A DNA stretch of 64,000 bases from Hanamia caeni (GTDB lineage Bacteria; Bacteroidota; Bacteroidia; Chitinophagales; Chitinophagaceae). The DNA lies in contig NZ_RJJR01000015.1 in NCBI RefSeq assembly GCF_003721595.1, forward strand, positions 89,472 to 153,471, written 5' to 3'. The notes beneath the pieces were generated by a model that was not told where the DNA came from, ran no database searches, and was given only the letters and a program-made list of their open reading frames with translations. This document shows positions 17,551-27,120 of this stretch, in pieces; the stretch's first letter is position 1; each line of letters starts with the position of its first letter. Position numbers and translations under genes: made by a program.

Positions 17551-18024
17551 TTACTTTGTGGTGATTTTTATTTCCGGCGCAAAGAATTCTCTTCCTTCTT
17601 TATCCTTTACAACAATGTCAAAAAAATAAAGCTGTTCTTCGGGTTGCAAACGTTGCCTGATATTATCTACCCAAAGTTTTGGTAAAGGCGTTTCTTTGAA
17701 ACGATTTGCAGAAATAGTGAAAACTTTTTCCTTTTTCCCACTTTCGTCATTTAAGATATATGATTTTTGCCTGTATAAAAACTGGTACGAAATCACAGGG
17801 TACTGGTTGTTTTTTTCATCAGTAATTTTCAGGGGAAGGCCCACCAATTGGATTCCTTCATCTAAAGTAACCTCCGCGCCGTTTTGGTTCACACCTAAAT
17901 AAGTTTTCACCACCGGTGGTTTAAACTTTGGTTCCTTGCTAATAATTTCTTTATTCTGGGCGAAAAGATTATAACTGCAAGCTACCAGGCAAAAGCAAAA
18001 AAATGTTCTTAAATAAAATTTCAA
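17551..18024 (-). CDS. Secreted hypothetical protein, GldM-C-like strand pattern
   Basis: 157 residues with signal peptide FFCFCLVACSYNLFAQ (cleavage after LFA). Mature part: KTYLGVNQNGAEVTLDEGIQ, VISYQFLYRQKSYI, then QRLQPEEQLYFFDIVVKDKEGREFF and a beta end EIKITTK. The segment LQPEEQLYFFDIVVKD followed by a closing strand resembles the C-terminal domains of GldM, where a similar phrase occurs, but it is a weak resemblance and the protein lacks the rest of GldM. Between valS and a GNAT gene on the same strand, 12 bp after valS's neighbour stop at 18037. Confidence 0.7.
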   Translation of the reverse strand: MKFYLRTFFCFCLVACSYNLFAQNKEIISKEPKFKPPVVKTYLGVNQNGAEVTLDEGIQLVGLPLKITDEKNNQYPVISYQFLYRQKSYILNDESGKKEKVFTISANRFKETPLPKLWVDNIRQRLQPEEQLYFFDIVVKDKEGREFFAPEIKITTK

Positions 18025-18036
18025 ATTATGAGGTTT

Positions 18037-20742
18037 TCAATGGTTCAGGGAAGCAAGCGTTTGTTCTATCACATTTATTTTTGATTCGGTATCTGATTTC
18101 TTTTTCCTTTCTAATTCAATCACCTCGGGCCGGGCATTATTTACAAATTTATCATTAGTTAGTTTTTTGTTAATTGTAATTAGGAAACCTTTAAGATAAT
18201 TTAAATCTTTAGTCAGCTTTTCTGTTTGAACCGATGAATCTATGGCTGTATCTGATTCTATGTAAATTTTTTCGTTGCCAGCCACGGTCATAATTGCGGA
18301 CGAAGCAGGTGCTTCATTAAAAACAATTTTATCTGCATTGGTTTGCTTCGCTAAAATTTCTTTTATAAGATGATAAGAAGATTCTTCAGCGGTGTCTATA
18401 AATAATGAAACCGGTTCTTTGGGCTTCAGGTTATTTTTATTTTTTGCATCCCTGATAGAAGTGATTACATTTTTTAATTTGAGACCTTCCTGTAAAATTT
18501 TACTGTCAAATTTTTCAACAGGTTGAAATTGTTTTACAGCAAGGTCATCATTCCTCTTTTTCAGTAAATGATAAATTTCTTCAGTGATAAAAGGCATGAA
18601 CGGGTGAAGCAGTTGAAGAAGATTGTCGAAAAATGTAATTGATTTTTCATACACATTTTTTGAGATCGACTTTCCATATTCGGGTTTAATCCATTCTAAA
18701 TACCAGCTACAGAAATCGTCCCATATAAGCGAATAGATAGTTTTTAACGCCTCGCTCAACCGGAATTGTTGCATCAGATTTTCAATTTCAATCCGCACTT
18801 CATTTAACCGGTTTTCAAACCAGGTAATTGCAAATTGACCTCCGTCCACAGATGACTGACCACCGGAAGCTAGATCGGTCGTCGGTGGAGGGTTGTCCGT
18901 TGTCCCTTCCTCCCACATTTTCAGCAATTTCGTGGCGTTCCACAATTTATTATTAAAATGCTTGCCTTGTTCAAGGCTGCTTTCATCAAACAATAAATCA
19001 TTGCCGGCAGGGGAGGATATCATTATTCCAAACCTAACCGCATCTGCGCCATATTCGTGAATCAGCGTTAAAAGATCAGGACTGTTTCCCAGGCTCTTGC
19101 TCATTTTTCTTCCGAGCTTATCGCGCACCATACCTGTAAAATACACATCACTGAAAGGTTTCTCTTTCATATATTCCATTCCTGCCATAATCATTCTCGC
19201 TACCCAAAAGAAAATAATATCCTGGCCCGTTACCAATACGGAAGTGGGATAATAATAATTAATGTCTTTATTTCCCGGCTCTGTAATCCCCCTAAAAACT
19301 TCTATCGGCCACAACCACGATGAAAACCATGTATCAAGCACATCCTCATCCTGTTTTAGTTGAGCATTGGTTACTGAATATTGATCGCTGAATATTTTTT
19401 TTGCCTTTTCTTCGGTTTCGGCAACTACGAATCTTCCTTCTTCATCGTACCACGCCGGGATTTGCTGGCCCCACCAAAGCTGCCTGCTGATGCACCAGTC
19501 TTTTACATTTTCAAGCCAATATTTGTAAGTGGCGTTATATTTTTCGGCAGGATGAATTTTAATATCGCCGTTGGTAACCGCCTCCAATGCCGGCTCAGCA
19601 AGGCCCTTCATTTTTACAAACCATTGCGTGGAGATTTTCGGCTCTGCAACGGCGTTGGTGCGTTGGCTGTAACCTAACCTGGTAGTATATTCTTCCTCTT
19701 TAACGAGCAAGCCTTTTTCTTTTAATTCATCTACTATTTTTTTGCGCGCTTCAAACCTGTCTTCGCCAATATAAATTTGTGCAGCTTCACTCAACGTGCC
19801 ATCTTCATTCAATGTATCAACTACCGGAAGATTGAACTTTAAACCGATATTGAAATCATTAATGTCGTGAGCGGGCGTTATTTTTAAAATGCCTGTTCCG
19901 AAATCTTTATCGACGTATTCATCAAAGATTACAGGAACCTCTTTGTCGATCAATGGAACAATTACTTTTTTCCCCTTCAGATATTCATAACGATCATCGC
20001 CGGGATTAGCGCATACAGCCACATCGCCCATAATGGTTTCCGGTCTTTGGGTGGCTATCACAATATAGTTTTCTTCGTTGTCCTCCGCCTTTTGCCTTGC
20101 GCCTTTTGCATTTTGCGTTCCGCTTACTGCATATTTTATATAAAATAATTTCCCCGTTACATCTTTATATTCTACCTCTTCATCGCTCAGGGCAGTTTTG
20201 GCTACGGGATCCCAATTAATCATCCTGGCGCCACGATATATCAGGCCCTTATTATACAGATCAACAAAAACTTTGATAACTGCTTTATAATAATGATCAT
20301 CCATAGTAAATGAAACCCTGTTCCAGTCTACACTACAGCCCAATTTTTCTATCTGGTTATAAATTATATTACCATATTTTTCTTTCCATTCAAAAGCGTA
20401 TTTCAAAAATTCTTCTCTTGATAAATTTTTTTTATCAATTCCTTTTTCTCTTTTCAGCATCTCCACCACTTTCGCTTCGGTAGCTATAGAAGCATGGTCG
20501 CTTCCAGGCACCCAACATGCATTAAAGCCACTCATTCGTGCTTTTCTTACCAAAATATCCTGGACAGTTTCATTTAAGGTATGGCCCATGTGCAATACGC
20601 CTGTCACATTTGGCGGCGGTATCACAACTGTAAAGGGCGGCTTGCTTTCATCAGGTAGGCTATTGAAATATTCTTTCAATTTCCAATGCGCATTCCATTT
20701 TTCCTCTACCGGTCCCGGAATATAATTTTTGCTTAACTCCAT
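18037..20742 (-). CDS. valS: Valyl-tRNA synthetase
   Basis: 901 residues, class Ia synthetase that charges tRNA-Val. Seen: PPPNVTGVLHMGHTLN (HIGH-type), GFNACWVPGSDHASIATEAKV, editing domain with TQRPETIMGDVAVCANP, EDVLDTWFSSWLWP, GRKMSKSLGNSPD (KMSKS), and a C-terminal coiled coil. Two low-complexity stretches, QNAKGARQKAED in the editing domain and TTDNPPPTTDLASGGQSSVDGG just after the catalytic core, are encoded by 7-bp-period DNA (20085-20126 and 18838-18910) and look like in-frame insertions at surface loops. No frameshift; presumably functional. Confidence 0.98.
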   Translation of the reverse strand: MELSKNYIPGPVEEKWNAHWKLKEYFNSLPDESKPPFTVVIPPPNVTGVLHMGHTLNETVQDILVRKARMSGFNACWVPGSDHASIATEAKVVEMLKREKGIDKKNLSREEFLKYAFEWKEKYGNIIYNQIEKLGCSVDWNRVSFTMDDHYYKAVIKVFVDLYNKGLIYRGARMINWDPVAKTALSDEEVEYKDVTGKLFYIKYAVSGTQNAKGARQKAEDNEENYIVIATQRPETIMGDVAVCANPGDDRYEYLKGKKVIVPLIDKEVPVIFDEYVDKDFGTGILKITPAHDINDFNIGLKFNLPVVDTLNEDGTLSEAAQIYIGEDRFEARKKIVDELKEKGLLVKEEEYTTRLGYSQRTNAVAEPKISTQWFVKMKGLAEPALEAVTNGDIKIHPAEKYNATYKYWLENVKDWCISRQLWWGQQIPAWYDEEGRFVVAETEEKAKKIFSDQYSVTNAQLKQDEDVLDTWFSSWLWPIEVFRGITEPGNKDINYYYPTSVLVTGQDIIFFWVARMIMAGMEYMKEKPFSDVYFTGMVRDKLGRKMSKSLGNSPDLLTLIHEYGADAVRFGIMISSPAGNDLLFDESSLEQGKHFNNKLWNATKLLKMWEEGTTDNPPPTTDLASGGQSSVDGGQFAITWFENRLNEVRIEIENLMQQFRLSEALKTIYSLIWDDFCSWYLEWIKPEYGKSISKNVYEKSITFFDNLLQLLHPFMPFITEEIYHLLKKRNDDLAVKQFQPVEKFDSKILQEGLKLKNVITSIRDAKNKNNLKPKEPVSLFIDTAEESSYHLIKEILAKQTNADKIVFNEAPASSAIMTVAGNEKIYIESDTAIDSSVQTEKLTKDLNYLKGFLITINKKLTNDKFVNNARPEVIELERKKKSDTESKINVIEQTLASLNH
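18838..18910. repeat. Low-complexity insertion inside valS
   Basis: GC-rich words on the plus strand, tccgtcc, acagatg, actgacc, accggaa, then cggtcgt, cggtgga, gggttgt, ccgttgt, in 7-bp steps. Codes for a Thr/Pro/Gly/Ser loop with no counterpart expected in ValS. Confidence 0.5.
20085..20126. repeat. In-frame 7-bp-period repeat inside valS
   Basis: Six consecutive 7-mers: ccgcctt, ttgcctt, gcgcctt, ttgcatt, ttgcgtt, ccgctta. Six units give 42 bp, exactly 14 codons, so the reading frame is kept. Confidence 0.7.
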
Positions 20743-20767
20743 TTTTTTGTAAAAAATTTAAGGCCCG

Positions 20768-20775
20768 CAAAGTTA
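20768..20775 (-). promoter_or_regulatory. -7 promoter element of valS
   Basis: Minus strand reads TAACTTTG, full TAnnTTTG match, 26 bp before the valS ATG. Confidence 0.5.
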
Positions 20776-20835
20776 ATACAAACATGGTTTAGTAACTTGC
20801 TAAGTACATTAGTAATAATTTAATTTAACCGCCTT

Positions 20836-22218
20836 TTGTTATTCGCAATTGTAGATATTGAAACCACCGGGGGCTATGCGGCTGCCAATGGAATTATTGA
20901 AATCGCTGTATTTATCAGTGATGGTGAAAAGATTTTAAATGAATTCCATTCCTTGATAAACCCATATTATACTATTCCACGCTTTATTGAATCGCTTACA
21001 GGGATTACCAATTCCATGGTAGAAAATGAAAAGGATTTTAAAAGCGTTGCTGCAGAATTATATGATTTGCTTCACGACAAGATTTTTGTAGCTCACAATG
21101 TCAATTTTGATTATTCTTTTGTTAACCATCATCTGCTTGCATGTGGCTATCAGCTGTGCTGCAAAAAATTATGTACGGTTCGCCTGGGGCGAAAAATAGT
21201 TCCCGGTTTAAAAGGATATGGCCTCGGAAAAATTTGTAAGCATCTCGGTATTGAAATTGAAGAAAGACACAGAGCAAAGGGAGATGCAAGAGCTACTGCC
21301 ACGTTGTTGCATTATCTTTTGAAAATGGATACTAACGGCGATGTGCAAGCGATGTTAAAGGGTGGAAGCAAAGAACAATTTCTTCCACCTAATGTGGTGG
21401 CTTCTGATATTAAAAAGCTTCCCGCCCAGCCGGGCGTTTATTATTTCCACGATAAAAAGGGTAAAGTAATTTATGTAGGCAAAGCAAAAAATTTAAGCAA
21501 AAGAGTCAACAGCCATTTTTCAAACAACAAACCTAACAGGCAGAAACAGGAATTCCTAAAGAAAATTTACCACGTCAGTTTCCAGGTTACTGCAACAGAG
21601 CTGATGGCTTTTGTTTTGGAAAGCACCGAAATTAAAAAACTATGGCCCGACCAAAACCGAAGCCAGAAAAGATTTGAGCCGGCTTATGGCATTTATTCAT
21701 TTGAAGATTCAAATGGCTACATGAGATTGTTTATAGAAAAAGTAAGAAAAAATCTGAAGCCGCTTTATAAGTTTGCGTCTCTTTCGGAAGGATATTCATC
21801 GCTTCGCAAAATGGTTGTAGAATATGGTCTTTGCCCCAAATTGTGTTTTCTGCAATCAGGAAATATTGAATGTCAGTCGCTCGCCAATAATGCATGCAAA
21901 GGCGCATGTGAACAACGCGAAAGCAGTGAAGATTATAATACCAGAGTGCTTGATTGTATCTACCACATTCAGTCTTCCTTACCTACATTTGCTTTGCTTG
22001 ATAACGGATTAAAGCAACAGGAGAAGAGTTGCATTTTAATTGAAAATGGAAAATTTTTCGGAATGGGATATTTACCTTTTGACATTCAGGTGAGTTGTGT
22101 TGAAGACTTAAAAACTTACCTGACTCCTTATGCTGAAAATGAATACATCCGCGGGATGGTGTTTCAGTATGCTGAAAAGTATCCTTATAAGAAGATAAGA
22201 TTTTCTTCAGCAGAGTAA
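20836..22218 (+). CDS. DnaQ-like exonuclease fused to a UvrC/Cho-type GIY-YIG nuclease
   Basis: 460 residues. Residues 1-165 are a DEDDh 3'-5' exonuclease: FAIVDIETTGG (Exo I), VAHNVNFDYSFV (Exo II), HRAKGDARATATLLHYL (Exo III). Residues about 195-270 are GIY-YIG: QPGVYYFHDKKGKVIYVGKAKNLSKRV followed by ELMAFVLESTEIKKLWP. The last part has a Cys cluster (CPKLCFLQS, CQSLANNACKGACEQ). The combination is a known bacterial fusion; the likely role is DNA repair, both nucleases acting on one substrate. The start is TTG at 20836: an in-frame stop at 20821 leaves no ATG or GTG. Confidence 0.9.
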   Translation: MLFAIVDIETTGGYAAANGIIEIAVFISDGEKILNEFHSLINPYYTIPRFIESLTGITNSMVENEKDFKSVAAELYDLLHDKIFVAHNVNFDYSFVNHHLLACGYQLCCKKLCTVRLGRKIVPGLKGYGLGKICKHLGIEIEERHRAKGDARATATLLHYLLKMDTNGDVQAMLKGGSKEQFLPPNVVASDIKKLPAQPGVYYFHDKKGKVIYVGKAKNLSKRVNSHFSNNKPNRQKQEFLKKIYHVSFQVTATELMAFVLESTEIKKLWPDQNRSQKRFEPAYGIYSFEDSNGYMRLFIEKVRKNLKPLYKFASLSEGYSSLRKMVVEYGLCPKLCFLQSGNIECQSLANNACKGACEQRESSEDYNTRVLDCIYHIQSSLPTFALLDNGLKQQEKSCILIENGKFFGMGYLPFDIQVSCVEDLKTYLTPYAENEYIRGMVFQYAEKYPYKKIRFSSAE

Positions 22219-22388
22219 CCAAAAATTAAAATTGTGGTTATTTGTGCTTTTACTATTCGGATTATTAGATTTTTTTTCGTCTTATCTTAAGAGGATCCAA
22301 AAGAGAATGAATATGTATTGCTTTTATTCAATTTTTAGAAAACAAAAAAGAAGTCAACCAACAAAATTTATAGTATCAAACTAAATTT

Positions 22389-23549
22389 ATGTCAAGAATC
22401 AGGAGCATTGATTTCGCCAGAGGCATTGTGATGATCATCATGGCATTAGATCATACCCGCGATTTAATGCATGTAACTTCACTCACTCAAAGCCCCACCG
22501 ATCTTGCAACTACAACGCCACTATTATTTTTTACCAGGTGGATTACTCATTTTTGCGCGCCGGCATTTGTATTCCTGGCCGGCACTTCGGCTTATCTTTC
22601 CTTTAAAAATAAAAATGATGTGGCAGCCAGCAGGCGCTTTTTATTATCAAGAGGAATATGGTTGGTCATCCTTGAATTCACGTTAGTCAACTTCGGAATG
22701 TTTTTCGATATTCATTTCAGTGTTTTCATTTTTGAAGTCATTGCTGCTATTGGTTTCGGTTTTATTATATTAAGCATTCTGCTAAAGGCGCCCACCAAAT
22801 CAATCGCTGCCATTGGAATAATTATTATATTTTGCCATAATCTTTTTTCTTTTATTCCCTTCGCAAATGGCTCTGTTATAAAATCCATTTTATCTCCTTT
22901 GCTGGTTCCCGGTGCATTTCCGATTTCGTCCACCACCACGTTTGTTATTGCATATCCGCCTTTGCCATGGCTCGGAATCATGCTTGCCGGTTTTGCCGCA
23001 GGAAAATTATTTTTGTTGAACCCTGCTAAAAGAAAAAGAATATTTTTTAACCTGGGATGGATTGTTCTGATTTTTTTTATAGTTATCCGGTTTTTAAATA
23101 TTTACGGAGACCCCGCGCCGTGGTCGGTTCAGAAGAATCCTCTTTTCACAATTTTATCTTTTTTAAATGTTACAAAATATCCGCCATCTCTGCAATTTTG
23201 CCTGCTCACCCTTGGCGCAATGTTTCTAATAATTTCTGTTGCAGAAGGATTGAAGAATAAAGTCACTGACTTTGTGATTGTATATGGTAAAGTGCCCATG
23301 TTTTATTTCCTGGTTCATTTTTACCTCATACATCTTATTATGCTTGTGATGGTTTACCTCCAGGGTTTTCACGGTTCACAGATGATTTTTGGATTTAATT
23401 TTGGCAGGCCTAAAGAGGGGAGCGGTGTTAATCTTTTGGGAATTTATCTTATCTGGCTATGCGTTGTGATTGTTTTATATCCTTTGTGTAAATGGTATGG
23501 AAACTATAAAACCTTACATAAGGAAAAACAATGGCTCAGATATTTATAA
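22389..23549 (+). CDS. DUF1624/heparan-alpha-glucosaminide N-acetyltransferase-like membrane protein
   Basis: 386 residues, about ten membrane helices. Starts SRIRSIDFARGIVMIIMALDHTRDLMH, where RxxSxDxxRG and the conserved DH in helix 1 are family hallmarks (the His is the proposed acetyl carrier in the lysosomal enzyme HGSNAT). TRWITHFCAPAFVFLAGTSAYLS follows. Bacterial members probably move acyl groups onto extracytoplasmic sugars, but substrates are largely unknown. A second, more distant member of the same clan is at 32401-33585. Confidence 0.85.
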   Translation: MSRIRSIDFARGIVMIIMALDHTRDLMHVTSLTQSPTDLATTTPLLFFTRWITHFCAPAFVFLAGTSAYLSFKNKNDVAASRRFLLSRGIWLVILEFTLVNFGMFFDIHFSVFIFEVIAAIGFGFIILSILLKAPTKSIAAIGIIIIFCHNLFSFIPFANGSVIKSILSPLLVPGAFPISSTTTFVIAYPPLPWLGIMLAGFAAGKLFLLNPAKRKRIFFNLGWIVLIFFIVIRFLNIYGDPAPWSVQKNPLFTILSFLNVTKYPPSLQFCLLTLGAMFLIISVAEGLKNKVTDFVIVYGKVPMFYFLVHFYLIHLIMLVMVYLQGFHGSQMIFGFNFGRPKEGSGVNLLGIYLIWLCVVIVLYPLCKWYGNYKTLHKEKQWLRYL

Positions 23550-23676
23550 ATCAAAATGAAAAATGTTTGCTTATAATCCATTGCCGGAATTTTAAAGCAA
23601 CCGGAATAGAAATAAGCCTTATTTGCAGTTTTACTGCACCTCACAAAAAATCTCAAAAAATACATCAATAAAGTTC

Positions 23677-26499
23677 TTATCTTATCAACACAAAGCTACC
23701 TTTTTTATATACCGTCTCGCCCTGGTCGCACAAGGCTTCAATTACATATACAAAAACTGAAGAACGTTGATCTTTGCTTTTCAACTGGCCATTCCAGCCA
23801 AAAGATTTTTCATTGGGTGAAAAATTGCGCGCTTCAAATACGGCCTGGCCAAAACGGTTAAAGATGGTGAATTTCCGGATGGTTTTAATGCCTCTTGTTA
23901 TTGGGTAATAGTAGTCATTTAATCCATCATTATTTGGCGTAAACGCCGTAGGCATCAGGATATAAGATTCTTTACACTGGACAAAAATCGTGATGCTGTC
24001 TTCCGCTATGCAATTGCTGTCTGAAGCCACTTTGATATGATAGGTTTCGCTTTTGGAGGTTATGCCATTCGGGAAGGCACACGTAGTGCATGACAACGAC
24101 GAAGATGGTGTCCAGGTATAAGACACAATATTGCTGCTATACGTAGGATGGATAGAAAAGGGCGCGTTGAATGGATAGCTTGTGTCCGCTCCGGCCTCTA
24201 CCGTGGGCAAACTTTTTACATGCACATTTATACTGACACTTCCCGTGAAACATCCAACAGAATCCGTTAAAGTAGCCGTGTAAGTTGTATTGGTTAAAGG
24301 CACAACAAAAGGGTCATATCCCGAAGGATTTGACAAACCTTCTGAAGGTGACCAAACAATTTGTTTCATTGGCGGCTCAACTTTCAGAACAATGGTGTCC
24401 GTTTGGCAAATGTAGGGGTTAGGTTCAGGCGACCTTGCCGTAAAAGGATTATACACCATCACCATCACGCTATCGCGGTAAGTACATCCGTAAGTGTTGG
24501 TGGCAATGGCATAAAATTTTGTATTAACGGATGGGGTTGCAAGCACGGTATCGCAGGTTTCGCAGGACAAATCGGAAGCGGAAGTCCACGTAAGTTTATT
24601 ATTATGAAATGCAATCAATGTATCTGCAGTACCGGCGCATAACGTGTCCAGTGAAGGAATGGTTTGCACAAAAGGCAAGGGATTTATCGTAAGAGGCTTT
24701 GTCAGGCTGTCTATGCAACCGTTAATATCTGTCGCAATCAATTTTACATCGTATTTCCCATATTTATTGTAAGAGAAAGGCTCGGGTTGATACACATCAT
24801 AGCTGACAGTTCCGGCGCCAAAATTCCAGTGCCATGAAACAATAGAATCCGCTGGGATAAACGGTTTCGAAGTATTTTTTACAGTGAACAAACTATCAAA
24901 ACAAATAGCAGGTGAAGAAGTAAAACTTAAGTCCGGGCCTCTTACTAAGATTTTGTGATCAAGATAAACAGTGTCTTTGCAATATCCTGAACCATTATTG
25001 ATGATTACGAAATTGTCAAAATTTCCCAATTTATCTGTTAACCGCGTATAGCCTGTATCTTTAAGAGCACCCGTAATTGCGCCGACTACATGCCAGGTGT
25101 AAGTCACCAGAGGATTGTCATAGGTATTTAAAATAGTAAAAGAAGTTTGTGAGTTTCTGCATAGTGAAGAATCTGCATTAGTAAGAATAGGTTCTGCGGT
25201 ATAAATGGCGCGGGCAGTTGTATCGCTACAACCTGTCGAATCATCTTTTACAATTAATGTGGTAGTTGAAACATCGGATGTTGGGAATGTATGAGTAGCA
25301 TTGAGTGTAGAGCCTTCAGGTGAGCCATCCCCAAAATTCCAGGTGATATGTGATAAATTTCCCTGGCTTCTGTTGGTAAAAGAAAATGTATTTTTTTCGG
25401 TGCAAATATTGGAATAATTGTAAGCAGCAATTACTCCCACCACTTCAATCTGGAAAGTAACCGGTGTACCTCTGCAACCATTAAAAGCAGGGGTTGCCGT
25501 TACATTTTTTATTCCAAGCGTTTTAAATTTATGTTCAACCAGCGTATCTGAAACAGTGGTTCCGGTTCCATCTCCAAAATTCCAGATATAGGCATTGGCT
25601 TTGGTGGCTTTTGAAACAAATTGAGCTGTTTCCGACCCGCAAATCACAGTCTTAAAAGGATAGGCTTCCGGATTAGTGGGCGGTGTGCCAAATGCCACGG
25701 TTGGATAATCAAATGTGGCAGTACATCCTTCATTAGTCGTAATAGTCACAGATGGTGAATGGCTTTTGGTATCTGAATAAGTATGCGTAGAAGTGGAGGT
25801 AGCATTGGTAGAAAAAGAATCGCCGTCCCCAAAATTCCATACGATATTGGCAACCGAGCTCCTGGGTGGTATATCCGCTTTAGTAGTAAAAGTTACCGGC
25901 GCTGGCATACAGCCAGACGTTGGAGTGACGGTCCCTGAAACCAAAGGATCTTTCAAAGAAACTTGTATGGTTGTAGTATCAAAACAGCCGGAAGAATCAA
26001 CGACTTTTAGTTTAACATCATAATCCTGTTTTGAAGAAAAAAAGTGTGATATAGTATCAGAAAATGCGGTGATTGGCCCGGAGCCATCACCAAAATCCCA
26101 ATAATAAGTATCCGAAATGCCTGTGGCGGCCGCCGAAAACTTTATGGCACCTGGCGTGCATATAAAATTTCTGTCTACTTTCAGGTTTACTGTTACAACC
26201 GGGTTAACGGTTATTTGTTTTGTAATAGCTACCGCATTATTCTTATACACCGCGATTAATTTTACGTTATAGGTTCCGGCGTTACTAAAAACAACCTCAG
26301 GATTTTGGCCGTTTGTAATGGTTCCGTTTCCAAAATTCCAGATAAAGGCTTTAGGAGGTTCTGAGGATGTGGCCGAAAATTCGACTATCGCGGGATTACA
26401 GAATAAGCCGTCGCTTGTCTGGTAAGTAAAATCAACAGTCTGGCAAACTGATGCAACGGAAGAAAAAAGAAAGAAAAAGAATACACCAATTTTACGCAT
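23677..26499 (-). CDS. Large secreted PKD-repeat protein with type IX secretion C-terminal domain
   Basis: 940 residues. Signal peptide 1-19 (IGVFFFFLFSSVASVCQ). At least six PKD-type beta sandwiches, each with a W-x-F-G-D-G or W-N-F-G-x-G motif (WNFGNGTI, WDFGDGSG, WNFGDGDS, WNFGDGTG, WNFGDGSP, WNFGAGTV). The end carries PTAFTPNNDGLNDYYYPI, FTIFNRFGQAVFEA, FGWNGQ and VYVIEALC, the gliding-motility/CHU_C C-terminal domain, a T9SS sorting signal. Expected to be exported across the outer membrane and act as an adhesin or surface protein. Paired Cys between repeats may form disulfides. Single gene with no partner. Confidence 0.93.
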   Translation of the reverse strand: MRKIGVFFFFLFSSVASVCQTVDFTYQTSDGLFCNPAIVEFSATSSEPPKAFIWNFGNGTITNGQNPEVVFSNAGTYNVKLIAVYKNNAVAITKQITVNPVVTVNLKVDRNFICTPGAIKFSAAATGISDTYYWDFGDGSGPITAFSDTISHFFSSKQDYDVKLKVVDSSGCFDTTTIQVSLKDPLVSGTVTPTSGCMPAPVTFTTKADIPPRSSVANIVWNFGDGDSFSTNATSTSTHTYSDTKSHSPSVTITTNEGCTATFDYPTVAFGTPPTNPEAYPFKTVICGSETAQFVSKATKANAYIWNFGDGTGTTVSDTLVEHKFKTLGIKNVTATPAFNGCRGTPVTFQIEVVGVIAAYNYSNICTEKNTFSFTNRSQGNLSHITWNFGDGSPEGSTLNATHTFPTSDVSTTTLIVKDDSTGCSDTTARAIYTAEPILTNADSSLCRNSQTSFTILNTYDNPLVTYTWHVVGAITGALKDTGYTRLTDKLGNFDNFVIINNGSGYCKDTVYLDHKILVRGPDLSFTSSPAICFDSLFTVKNTSKPFIPADSIVSWHWNFGAGTVSYDVYQPEPFSYNKYGKYDVKLIATDINGCIDSLTKPLTINPLPFVQTIPSLDTLCAGTADTLIAFHNNKLTWTSASDLSCETCDTVLATPSVNTKFYAIATNTYGCTYRDSVMVMVYNPFTARSPEPNPYICQTDTIVLKVEPPMKQIVWSPSEGLSNPSGYDPFVVPLTNTTYTATLTDSVGCFTGSVSINVHVKSLPTVEAGADTSYPFNAPFSIHPTYSSNIVSYTWTPSSSLSCTTCAFPNGITSKSETYHIKVASDSNCIAEDSITIFVQCKESYILMPTAFTPNNDGLNDYYYPITRGIKTIRKFTIFNRFGQAVFEARNFSPNEKSFGWNGQLKSKDQRSSVFVYVIEALCDQGETVYKKGSFVLIR

Positions 26500-26802
26500 T
26501 TGAGAGACTATTATTTTTCAAACTAAATTTTAATAAGTGAAAGGTTTAACATGGCAAAAAAGACACCAATTCTAAAATACAACCGGCGCTTTACGGATAT
26601 CCGACAAAAATAATCTTTTAAAAAAAGCTTTGCAATAGCTAAACGATATTTTAAATTGAATAATTGAAAAATCGGATTGAAAACTAGGGAGTTTTAATCT
26701 TCTGTTCCGGTAAAGCAATAAATAAGCAATTTTTATTTCGTTGATGTTCAGCAAACAGGCAGGGGATTGACTGAGAGGATTTTTGCTTTGGCTATAAAAA
26801 AA

Positions 26803-26818
26803 CCGCTTCAAAAAGCGG
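26803..26818 (-). terminator. Terminator after tRNA-Leu(TAA)
   Basis: Minus strand: CCGCTT, 4-base loop, AAGCGG, then seven T residues (26796-26802), 6 bp past the tRNA 3' end. Confidence 0.8.
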
Positions 26819-26823
26819 CCTAG

Positions 26824-26909
26824 TACCCGGGATGGGAGTTGAACCCACACGACCATTGCTGATCACAGGATTTTAAGTCCTGCGTGTCTACCAGTTCCAC
26901 CACCCGGGT
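26824..26909 (-). tRNA. tRNA-Leu (anticodon TAA)
   Basis: 86 nt on the minus strand. Acceptor stem ACCCGGG/CCCGGGT, D-arm TGGAACTGGTAGACA, anticodon stem CAGGA/TCCTG around loop with TAA, a long variable arm as in all tRNA-Leu, T-arm GGTTCAACTCC, discriminator A; CCA not encoded. Terminator follows. Confidence 0.96.
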
Positions 26910-26949
26910 AAACACTTTCATTATTTTTCTTAGAATAATCTAAATAAAA

Positions 26950-26969
26950 AAAGCAGATAATACTGCTTT
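26950..26969 (-). terminator. Terminator after tRNA-Gly(GCC)
   Basis: Minus strand: AAAGCAG, 6-base loop, CTGCTTT, then TTTT, 16 bp past the tRNA-Gly 3' end. The two tRNAs may therefore be separate transcripts or partial read-through. Confidence 0.6.
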
Positions 26970-26984
26970 GTTTATTTTGTTGTG

Positions 26985-27057
26985 AGCGGAAAACCGGGCT
27001 CGAACCGGCCACCTCGACCTTGGCAAGGTCGCGCTCTACCAAATGAGCTATTTCCGC
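26985..27057 (-). tRNA. tRNA-Gly (anticodon GCC)
   Basis: 73 nt on the minus strand. Acceptor GCGGAAA/TTTCCGC, D-arm GCTCATTTGGTAGAGC, anticodon arm GACCTTGCCAAGGTC with GCC, T-arm GCCGGTTCGAGCCCGGT region, discriminator T; CCA not encoded. Confidence 0.96.
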
Positions 27058-27120
27058 GTTGTTTGAATAAGAACTAAAAATGGAGTGCAAAAATAGGGTT
27101 TGAAACCTTTGAACCAAAAT

